From: Flavobacterium psychrophilum
GTDB taxonomy: Bacteria; Bacteroidota; Bacteroidia; Flavobacteriales; Flavobacteriaceae
DNA: 6,806 nucleotides
Direction of reading: 5' to 3'
NCBI GenBank assembly: GCA_945897545.1
Contig: CAMDGJ010000150.1
Coordinates: 1 to 6,806 of the forward strand
The notes beneath the pieces were generated by a model. The model saw only the letters and a list, made by a program, of their open reading frames with translations. It ran no database searches and was not told the origin of the DNA. Below are positions 1 to 5,887 of the stretch, piece by piece (position 1 is the first letter of the stretch; each line of letters starts with the position of its first letter). Both the position numbers and the translations under genes were made by a program.

Positions 1-74
1 TGTCATTTCGACCAAAGGGAGAAATCACATAACGAGAGCAACTGATGTGATTTCTCCCTTTGGTCGAAATGACA
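1..74. repeat. Perfect long-stem hairpin repeat (copy 1), downstream of the last fusion PPIase gene
   Basis: Positions 1-30 are the exact reverse complement of positions 45-74, giving a 30-bp perfect stem around a 14-nt loop (31-44). The outer end reads TGTCATTTCGACCAAAGGGA. Thirteen of the loop bases (31-43, AACGAGAGCAACT) are the reverse complement of 5917-5929 inside the second hairpin, so both belong to one family, in opposite loop orientation. The element ends 7 bp beyond the stop codon of the minus-strand PPIase gene. As RNA it could end transcription or protect the 3' end of the mRNA. No T-run is visible because the window ends here, so a terminator role is inference. The first base of the window is the first base of the stem. 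Confidence 0.93.
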
Positions 75-81
75 CTGGCTA

Positions 82-1326
82 TTATTTTGGCTCTGCCTTG
101 ATTTCGATCATTTCCATTTCAAATACAAGATTTGCATTTGGCGGAATTACACCACCAGCGCCGCTTTCGCCATATCCAAGATTTGATGGAATTAAGATTG
201 TCGCTTTATCTCCATAGGACATTAAACTCAATCCTTCAAGAAATCCAGGAATCATCCCGTCTTTTTTTCCTGCCTCGAAAGGGAAGGATTTGTATCCACC
301 TTGAGTATCTCGGTTAGCGTCATATTTTCCGTATGTTTTACAAACTTCGGCAATACTGCTGTCAAAAAGGGTTCCGTCTTCAAAATAGCCAGCATAATTA
401 AAATTGAAAGTCGTGCCATCAGCAGGTTTTACGCCAGTTCCTTTTTCGGTAATTTTATATATTAAACCAGAAGCAGTTTTAGTTCCAGTAGCTTTAGTAT
501 CTGCTATAGAAGCTACTTTTGCCGTGATTACACTAGCGTATTTTTCCATATACACTTTCTTGGCTTCGGCTTCTATTGCCGCTTGTTTTTGCTGGTTTTC
601 TTCGTCAATTAATGCTTGTTTTTTAGCATCTTCAGCTTTGTTTGTATAATAATCGGAGAATACTTTTGGGGCATCAAAGGCTTTTGCCAAAGTTCCTTTT
701 CTAGCAATAGTCACTTTCAAGATGACATCGTCTTGGGCGATTAAGTTTACGATATCCATTCCTTGAGTTACGTGTCCAAAAATGGTGTGTTTTCCGTCTA
801 ACCACGGCGTGTCTTTGTGGGTAATGAAGAATTGACTTCCGTTTGTTGCAGGTCCAGAATTAGCCATCGAAAGGATTCCTCCTTTGTTGTGTTTCAATTC
901 AGTGAATTCATCTTTGAAAGCAAAACCTGGATTACCAGAACCATTCCCAAGAGGATCGCCACCTTGAATCATAAAGTCCTTAATCACTCTATGAAATTTC
1001 AAACCGTCATAAAATGGTTTTCCTTTTAGTTTTTCATCGCTTACAAAAGTGTTTGTTCCTTCGGCAAGAGAGATAAAGTTGGCTACAGTTATAGGTGTTT
1101 TTTGGTATTCGAGTTGGACAACGATATTTCCCTTATTGGTAGCAATTGTTGCAAAAATTCCTTCGGCAACCGCTGCTGGTTTTTGAGGTGGTTTTGCAGT
1201 TGTCTTAGCTGTAGTTTTGGTGGTTGCAGTTGTTTTTTTAGTTGTAGTTGTAAGCGGTTTTTTGGCAGTTTGAGCCTGAATGTTCAACATTCCTAAGAAT
1301 AATAATAATAAGAATTTAGTTTTCAT
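82..1326 (-). CDS. Secreted cyclophilin-FKBP fusion peptidyl-prolyl isomerase with Thr/Lys-rich spacer
   Basis: This 414-residue protein should catalyse cis-trans isomerisation of prolyl bonds in the periplasm or beyond. Residues 1-18 form a Sec signal peptide with an IQA|Q-like cleavage site and no lipobox cysteine. Residues 20-50 are low-complexity Thr/Lys/Pro/Ala. A cyclophilin domain spans about 56-210, with FHR (R113, equivalent to CypA Arg55), F118, M119, Q121, MAN (154-156), QFF (165-167), W175 and H180, so the active site looks intact. A charged helical stretch (about 228-275) leads to an FKBP domain (about 285-410) with Y311, F321-D322, Y385 and IPPNA. Between FDSS and PF it carries 24 residues where human FKBP12 has five. 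The protein is a paralogue of the gene at 1428-2537, lying 101 bp downstream of it and probably in the same operon. The start is set by the signal peptide. The function call is strong; clients are unknown. Confidence 0.95.
   Translation of the reverse strand: MKTKFLLLLFLGMLNIQAQTAKKPLTTTTKKTTATTKTTAKTTAKPPQKPAAVAEGIFATIATNKGNIVVQLEYQKTPITVANFISLAEGTNTFVSDEKLKGKPFYDGLKFHRVIKDFMIQGGDPLGNGSGNPGFAFKDEFTELKHNKGGILSMANSGPATNGSQFFITHKDTPWLDGKHTIFGHVTQGMDIVNLIAQDDVILKVTIARKGTLAKAFDAPKVFSDYYTNKAEDAKKQALIDEENQQKQAAIEAEAKKVYMEKYASVITAKVASIADTKATGTKTASGLIYKITEKGTGVKPADGTTFNFNYAGYFEDGTLFDSSIAEVCKTYGKYDANRDTQGGYKSFPFEAGKKDGMIPGFLEGLSLMSYGDKATILIPSNLGYGESGAGGVIPPNANLVFEMEMIEIKAEPK
1177..1269 (-). other. Low-complexity Thr/Lys/Pro spacer-coding segment
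   Basis: This stretch encodes residues 20-50 of the secreted fusion isomerase. It is dominated by Thr, Lys, Ala and Pro in short runs such as TTTTKKTTATTKTTAKTTAK. It lies directly between the signal peptide and the cyclophilin domain and is absent from the lipoprotein paralogue, which has only about ten residues after its cysteine. It is probably a flexible, positively charged tether. The repeated ACT/ACC and AAA/AAG codons make it prone to length change by slippage; this is inferred from the composition. Confidence 0.8.
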
Positions 1327-1427
1327 TTGGTTTAGTTTAATATTTATAATTGTAAAATAGTTATAATTTTGTAAAGTTTAATTTGTATTTAATATTTCAT
1401 ACCTCGTACCCCGAACCTATTACCTCG

Positions 1428-2537
1428 CTATCGCATTTTTTCTAACAATTCAATTTCAAAAATAATATTGGCATTTGGCGGAATGACATTACCAGCACCT
1501 GCTTCACCATATCCCAATTTCGAAGGGATAAATATTACGGCTTTGTCTCCAAAAGACAATTGCTCGATTCCTTCGATAAAACCCGGAATCATCCCGTCTT
1601 TTTTTCCTATTTGAAAAGGAATGGGTTGGTATCCACCTTGAGCCGCTCTGCTTTCGTCTAGTTTTCCAAAAGTTTTTAAGACATCAACAATACTAGAATC
1701 GAAAAGGCTTCCGTTTTCTAGAAAACCTGCATAGTGAATGAAAACGTTGGTTCCAGCCGCAGGTTTTTTGCCGCCCGATTTTTTGGTGATTACATATTGT
1801 AAACCTGTTGGAGTAGTAGTAGCCTTGGCTTTCATTGCAGCAAAATAAGCTACTTTTTGATCAAAAACCGCTTGGTATTGTGCATTTGCAGCGGCTTCAA
1901 TCGCCAATTTATTTTTTTGATTTTCAGATTCGACAGCGAAATAATCCTGAAAGGTTTTTACAGCATCGAACTTTTTAGCAGCCTCTCCATTTCTAATGAT
2001 AGTTATTGTTTTGATAAAATCATCTTGTTCGATTTTGTTTACCACATCCATCCCTTTTTCAACCACATGACCGAAGATGGTGTGTTTGCCTTCTAACCAA
2101 GGAGTTTCTATATGAGTAATAAAAAACTGGCTGCTGTTTGTTGTCGGTCCATTATTGGCCATAGCCAAAACGCCACCTTTATCAAATTTTAAATCTGAAA
2201 TCTCATCCTTGAATTTGTATCCTGTATCTCCAGAACCCGTTCCTAGTGGATCACCAGTTTGAATCATAAATTCCTTGATGACTCTATGAAATTTCAATCC
2301 ATTGTAAAAAGGTTTGTTTTTCAGGTTTTCATTGATGATGAATTCATTTTTTCCTTCGGCTAGAGACACGAAGTTAGCCACCGTAACGGGTGCTTTTTCA
2401 TAATCCAATTGTACTATTATGGTCCCTTTATTGGTGTCGATTTGGGCGTATAATCCATCAGGAAGATTATTTTTTTCCTCTTTGCAAGAATACAATGAGG
2501 CTGCTAAAAGTAATAGTAAAAGAAGGTGCTTTTTCAT
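1428..2537 (-). CDS. Lipoprotein cyclophilin-FKBP fusion peptidyl-prolyl isomerase
   Basis: A 369-residue envelope prolyl isomerase made of two unrelated catalytic folds. The N-terminus is a lipoprotein signal with lipobox SLYSC, giving C18 as the lipidated residue. The next residues are K-E-E, which resembles the K-(D/E)2 lipoprotein export signal described in Bacteroidota, so surface exposure is possible. The cyclophilin domain (about 27-185) has FHR (R85), F90, M91, Q93, MAN (126-128), QFF (137-139), W147 and H152. The FKBP domain (about 243-368) has Y269, F279-D280, Y343 and IPPNA. A helical linker (about 186-238) joins them, and the FKBP domain carries the same 24-residue FDSS-PF insertion as the downstream paralogue. 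The start lies 7 bp after the gldI stop, so the two genes should be co-transcribed and the isomerase probably serves the same envelope assembly task. No active-site loss is evident. Confidence 0.95.
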   Translation of the reverse strand: MKKHLLLLLLLAASLYSCKEEKNNLPDGLYAQIDTNKGTIIVQLDYEKAPVTVANFVSLAEGKNEFIINENLKNKPFYNGLKFHRVIKEFMIQTGDPLGTGSGDTGYKFKDEISDLKFDKGGVLAMANNGPTTNSSQFFITHIETPWLEGKHTIFGHVVEKGMDVVNKIEQDDFIKTITIIRNGEAAKKFDAVKTFQDYFAVESENQKNKLAIEAAANAQYQAVFDQKVAYFAAMKAKATTTPTGLQYVITKKSGGKKPAAGTNVFIHYAGFLENGSLFDSSIVDVLKTFGKLDESRAAQGGYQPIPFQIGKKDGMIPGFIEGIEQLSFGDKAVIFIPSKLGYGEAGAGNVIPPNANIIFEIELLEKMR

Positions 2538-2544
2538 TTTAAAT

Positions 2545-3195
2545 TTAATTTTTTAAACTGTCTTTGGGTTTGTTTTCTGAGTTGGTATGAATTTGATCTT
2601 GTTTGGCAGCAGTCGTTTCCTTGAGATAAATTTCTTTTTTAAACGCTTTTTCTGATATGAAATTATGTAAGGTCACAGTACAAAGTAAGGGTTGATTTGT
2701 GCCTATTTTCTTGTCGTCACCGTGAAATCCATAAGCAATGTGCGATGGAAAAAGAAAAATTACTGTTTCGTTTTTGTGCATCAATTTTATGCCTTCTCGT
2801 AATCCGGTCATTATATTTTGTTTGTCTACAGCATAAGTCTGCGGTCTTAATTCTACTTGCGAATAAATGACATTTCCTTTTAAGTCCTTTATTTCGTAAT
2901 CAAAAAAGGCAACGTCTCCTTTTTTTGGAGTTAGGCTGTCTAATTTGTTTTGTGTGACATAGGTATACCAATACCCTTTTGACGAGGCCATGTATTTTAT
3001 TTTCGGATTGCTTTTAATCAAGGAATCGATTTGTCCTTCTTCGGTAGCGATTAATTTCTTGTTTCGTTCCACTGATTTTTTCATAAAGCTTCCGGAGGAT
3101 TGTGTAACCGGTCTTCTGGCTTCTTGCTGTTGTTTGCAACTGGATACTAAAATGGAAACCAAGAATACAAATAGAATAAGTTTACAATATTTCAT
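2545..3195 (-). CDS. gldI: GldI-like gliding-motility FKBP-type lipoprotein
   Basis: This 216-residue lipoprotein has lipobox LVSSC (C20) and a single FKBP-like domain at about residues 88-182. Length, lipidation, the FKBP fold and its place directly before another PPIase lipoprotein match GldI of gliding Bacteroidota. In Flavobacterium johnsoniae, GldI is required for gliding and is thought to help fold envelope proteins of the gliding/type IX secretion apparatus. After C20 comes KQQQEARR, not an acidic export signal, so a periplasm-facing location is likelier. Several FKBP12 pocket positions differ: the Phe-Asp pair appears as Y111-S112 and the Trp59 position as L132, while Y100 and Y155 are kept, so catalysis may be weak. 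The C-terminus (about 183-216) is a polar tail. The gene leads the 3195-82 operon; the 149-bp upstream gap is mostly the 111-bp repeat. The family is clear; the exact gldI name is less certain. Confidence 0.85.
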   Translation of the reverse strand: MKYCKLILFVFLVSILVSSCKQQQEARRPVTQSSGSFMKKSVERNKKLIATEEGQIDSLIKSNPKIKYMASSKGYWYTYVTQNKLDSLTPKKGDVAFFDYEIKDLKGNVIYSQVELRPQTYAVDKQNIMTGLREGIKLMHKNETVIFLFPSHIAYGFHGDDKKIGTNQPLLCTVTLHNFISEKAFKKEIYLKETTAAKQDQIHTNSENKPKDSLKN

Positions 3196-3233
3196 AGCGC
3201 TTTACATTTTTAATATCTTTGAGTTTAATTCCG

Positions 3234-3344
3234 CGAAGCTTAGCTTCATTTTTTTGCCACAGATTCACGGATTAAAAAAGATTTTTGAAAATCTGTGACC
3301 CAAGCGATAGCGAATAGGCGAAGCAATCTGTGGCTATTATTTAG
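3234..3344. repeat. 111-bp interspersed repeat, copy A
   Basis: This segment aligns without gaps to 6502-6612 in the same orientation, with 96 of 111 positions identical by my hand count. A small hairpin opens it (GAAGCT-T-AGCTTC at 3235-3247). A 79-bp core (3256-3334) follows, bounded by the exact 10-bp inverted repeat GCCACAGATT / AATCTGTGGC, then a conserved CTATTATTTAG flank. The core contains near-tandem CACAGATT CACGGATT units and a second internal AATCTGTG. The right end abuts the stop codon of the DHH gene (3345-3347), and the element fills most of the gldI upstream gap. It encodes nothing visible and resembles a non-autonomous mobile or REP-like unit. A role as terminator for the DHH gene is possible. 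Confidence 0.9.
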
Positions 3345-4373
3345 TTACTTTTTATGAGAATCTGCCCCGAGATAGTTTATTTTGCTTACCAAATCTTCAA
3401 ATTTCTGTACTGTTTCTTCCATCGTCAATTCTGATTTTCCTCCAGCAGCATTGCGATGACCGCCACCGTTAAAATGTTCCCTTGCAAAAAGGTTCACGTC
3501 AAAATCACCTTGCGAACGGAACGAAATCTTGATGATTTTCTCTTCGGCATTTTCGATAAAAATGGCCGTAAATATAATTCCTTTTATACTCAAACCATAA
3601 TTCACGATGCCTTCAGTGTCTCCTTTTATATGGTTAAAGCTGTCTAATTCGTCTTGTGTAAGGGTGATAAATGCTGTTTTATGTTCGGGCAAAACCTTCA
3701 TATTCTGAAGCGCTCTACCCAATAATTGGAGTCTTCCATAAGAACTATTGTCAAAAAGCAGCGTTGGAATCTCCATGTTTTCAACCCCTAAATCTATCAA
3801 ATCAGCGATAATTCTGTGGGTTGTCCCGGTAGTTTTCGGGAATCGAAAGGAACCTGAATCTGTCAAAATTCCGGTATAAATACAAGTGCCAATTGTTTTG
3901 TCAATCTCTGATTTTTTTCCGAGAAAACAAATAAAGTTATACAACATTTCGCAAGTGCTGCCAAAAGCAATATCCGAATAAGTAACTGTGGCATAATCAT
4001 CCGGCGATTGATGATGATCGATCATTACAAAAGGAACGGTCAGCTTGTTGAGCACATTTTCCATTTCGCCTACACGGTGCAAAGCATTAAAGTCCAGCGT
4101 GAAAACTAGTTCAGTATCTTCTAGGATTTTAGTGCAGTTTTTTTTGTCTTTTTCGAATATTTTAACGGTTTCGGAGCCCGGTAGCCAACCCAAAAAATCT
4201 GGAAATTCGTTGGGAGAAACCACAACGGGATGATGATTGTTTTTTAACAAAAAATGATACAATCCAAGGGTTGACCCCATCGCATCACCGTCAGGACTTC
4301 GATGCGGAATAATGGCAATTTTTTTTGGAGTGGATAACAACAATTGTATCGCTTGTATATCTTGTTCTTTCAT
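3345..4373 (-). CDS. DHH/DHHA1 phosphoesterase, NrnA-type (nanoRNase / pAp phosphatase-like)
   Basis: A 342-residue cytoplasmic enzyme with the two-domain layout of NrnA-type bifunctional oligoribonuclease/pAp phosphatases. The N-terminal DHH domain has the metal-binding set: H24 with D28 and D30 (HRSPDGD), D94 (DFNA), the DHH triad at 119-121, and D172 in TDSGS. The C-terminal DHHA1 domain ends in GGGHRNAAGG (303-312), the substrate-binding glycine-rich motif. NrnA enzymes degrade two- to five-nucleotide RNAs and dephosphorylate 3'-phosphoadenosine 5'-phosphate. c-di-AMP/pGpG or pApA hydrolysis is the main alternative, since related DHH-DHHA1 proteins do this; length fits a stand-alone enzyme without GGDEF or membrane parts. 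All catalytic motifs look intact. The start gives a compact N-terminus about 23 residues before the first motif. The gene is separated from both neighbours by repeat elements and is probably its own transcription unit. Confidence 0.93.
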   Translation of the reverse strand: MKEQDIQAIQLLLSTPKKIAIIPHRSPDGDAMGSTLGLYHFLLKNNHHPVVVSPNEFPDFLGWLPGSETVKIFEKDKKNCTKILEDTELVFTLDFNALHRVGEMENVLNKLTVPFVMIDHHQSPDDYATVTYSDIAFGSTCEMLYNFICFLGKKSEIDKTIGTCIYTGILTDSGSFRFPKTTGTTHRIIADLIDLGVENMEIPTLLFDNSSYGRLQLLGRALQNMKVLPEHKTAFITLTQDELDSFNHIKGDTEGIVNYGLSIKGIIFTAIFIENAEEKIIKISFRSQGDFDVNLFAREHFNGGGHRNAAGGKSELTMEETVQKFEDLVSKINYLGADSHKK

Positions 4374-4440
4374 AGTGTGCGAATTTACATTTTTTTAGTG
4401 TAATCTTCATAACATTTAAAGATTTAACAAACTTTTACAA

Positions 4441-4602
4441 TGAAGTGATTTAACCTTTTTTGATTGAAGCGAAAAATCGGGACTTTTGTTCCAGATTTAA
4501 GCTTTTATGAACTGCATAGCCGAGCTACGGAGTAAGAAAAAGATAAAATATGGGACAAAAGAACCATTTTGCAGCCAATTGAAAAAAGTTTAAATCACTT
4601 CA
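4441..4602. repeat. 162-bp imperfect palindrome, MITE-like
   Basis: The two ends are exact 13-bp inverted repeats: TGAAGTGATTTAA at 4441-4453 and its complement at 4590-4602. Pairing continues inward in blocks: the T6/A6 runs, CTTTTGTTCCAGATTT against CTTTTGTCCCATATTT, CTTTT, and a central stem CATAGC-CGA-GCTACG with one G:T-type mismatch. The whole segment is thus one large foldback with a hairpin at its centre. It contains no ORF. One end lies 3 bp beyond the CLC gene stop codon (4606), and the other leaves 67 bp before the DHH start. I found no convincing target-site duplication: the flanks read ACAA and ACAC. Architecture suggests a non-autonomous palindromic mobile element that now sits where the CLC terminator would be. 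Confidence 0.85.
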
Positions 4603-4605
4603 ACA

Positions 4606-5874
4606 CTAGAAATCCTCAAGGTTTTGTCTTTTTATTCGCTGATATAACTTATGTTTCGCTCCCTTTACAATTTGCGAATTATAAATCCCAATGGAGCCCG
4701 AACAAAAATAAGCAACCACACAGGCAATGCCAATAAATAGAACGCTTTCCGTACCAAAAAGTTCCATTCCCATTACCGTGCAAGCAATAGGAGTATGGGT
4801 TGCCCCCGAAAAAACAGCCACGAATCCCAGACCGGCTAAAAGCGCGATGGGTAAAGGAACAATTAGTGACAAAGCACTCCCTAATGTTGCGCCAATGAAG
4901 AACAGCGGAGTTACTTCGCCACCTTTAAATCCTGCGCCAAGCGTGAATCCAGTAAACGCTATTTTGAGAATGAAATCGTACCATTCGTTTGTTTTGGAAA
5001 AGGATTCAACTATTGTGGGAATTCCCAAACCAATGTATTTTGTGGTTCCAATGAGATAAATGGCGACAGCCAAAATAAGTCCTCCCACAAATGGTCGTAC
5101 TGGAGCATATTGGATATATTTTGAAAATAATCGTCCCCATAAATGAGTGGTTCTGGAAAATAACATTGCCGTTAAACCAAATAAAACTCCAACAATAATG
5201 ACCCAGATTAGATTATTTAATGTCACTGCTGGAATTGCGAGAATAGGATATAATGTATGTTTTACATTCCACAATTCCACCGTAAAATAAGCAATGTAAG
5301 CAACCACAAACGAAAAAACACTACTCCTAAAACTGATTGTGCTAAAATATAAAAGCTCCAAGGCAAACAAAGCTCCTGCCAAAGGCGTTCCAAAAACAGA
5401 AGCAAATCCTGCACTGATTCCTAGAATTATCAGTGTCTTTCTGTCGTGGTTGTTGAGCTTACCTCTCGACTGCGCTCGAGATGACAGTCTTGAAAATTGG
5501 TCGGCAATGGCGCCACTCATTTGAACTGCCGTGCCTTCGCGACCAGCAGAACCACCAAAAAGATGTGTGATTAAGGTGCCAATTAAAACCATAGGAGCCA
5601 TTTTTATCGGAATGGTTTTCTTGGGGTTTTCGTATTCTTCAAGCAATAGGTTATTGCCTTTCATGACATCTTTTCCGTAATAATGATATAGCAATCCAAT
5701 GGCAAGACCACCCATTGGCAACAGCCAAATTATCCAATTATTACCTTCTCTAAACTGCGTAACCCAATCTAACGACACTAAAAAAAATGCTGAAGCGGAA
5801 CCTGAGATAACCCCTATCAAAACACAAATAAGAATCCATTTGGAAGTTTGTAGAAAGGTGTTTTTTAGATTCAT
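4606..5874 (-). CDS. CLC-family anion/proton antiporter, probably the fluoride-exporting CLC-F branch
   Basis: A 422-residue inner-membrane protein with about ten or more hydrophobic helices and no CBS domains. GREGT at 111-115 supplies the gating glutamate (E113). The canonical GSGIP loop is replaced by GNNLL (73-77). The canonical GxFxP loop is replaced by GGEVTP (318-323), giving E320, V321 and T322, which I recall as hallmarks of F-/H+ antiporters such as that of Enterococcus casseliflavus (E318, V319, T320). Y398 in SGSIGIYNSQ fits the conserved inner tyrosine. The likely job is fluoride export driven by protons; automatic annotation would probably say chloride channel. Residues about 131-137 (SSRAQSR) come from a palindromic DNA insert. 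The start is 13 bp from a long hairpin in the ridA gap. No crcB gene or recognisable fluoride riboswitch lies nearby. Family is certain, fluoride specificity likely. Confidence 0.92.
   Translation of the reverse strand: MNLKNTFLQTSKWILICVLIGVISGSASAFFLVSLDWVTQFREGNNWIIWLLPMGGLAIGLLYHYYGKDVMKGNNLLLEEYENPKKTIPIKMAPMVLIGTLITHLFGGSAGREGTAVQMSGAIADQFSRLSSRAQSRGKLNNHDRKTLIILGISAGFASVFGTPLAGALFALELLYFSTISFRSSVFSFVVAYIAYFTVELWNVKHTLYPILAIPAVTLNNLIWVIIVGVLFGLTAMLFSRTTHLWGRLFSKYIQYAPVRPFVGGLILAVAIYLIGTTKYIGLGIPTIVESFSKTNEWYDFILKIAFTGFTLGAGFKGGEVTPLFFIGATLGSALSLIVPLPIALLAGLGFVAVFSGATHTPIACTVMGMELFGTESVLFIGIACVVAYFCSGSIGIYNSQIVKGAKHKLYQRIKRQNLEDF
5461..5486. repeat. Short palindromic repeat inserted in frame within the CLC gene
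   Basis: On the minus strand this reads TGTCATCTCGAGCGCAGTCG followed by AGAGGT. The core 5464-5481 is a foldback, TCTCGA-CTGCGC-TCGAGA. The first 11 bases match the terminal sequence of the two hairpin repeats (TGTCATTTCGA) except for one base. It encodes LSSRAQSRG in the cytoplasmic loop after the gating helix, where related CLC proteins are several residues shorter. Its GC content is much higher than that of the surrounding gene. Reading frame and the following helix (KTLIILGISAGF) are preserved. Insertion is inferred from the extra length and the shared sequence; relatives lacking it would confirm this. Confidence 0.7.
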
Positions 5875-5887
5875 TTGGGTCTGTTTT

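Noticed and set aside
1425..3313. Shared GCGATAGCGA 10-mer at the end of the lipoprotein fusion gene (complement of 1425-1434) and in repeat A (3304-3313)
   Set aside because: A 10-bp match without extension is weak, and copy B lacks it, so it is not a conserved part of the repeat.
4411..4440. Promoter for the DHH gene: TTG (complement of 4438-4440), 19 nt, then TAAATGTT (complement of 4411-4418)
   Set aside because: Spacing fits the Bacteroidota -33/-7 pattern, but the -7 element differs from TAnnTTTG at two of six defined positions; such matches are expected by chance in AT-rich DNA.
4437..4606. Target-site duplication flanking the 162-bp palindrome
   Set aside because: The flanks ACAA and ACAC share only three bases, not enough to support a transposition footprint.
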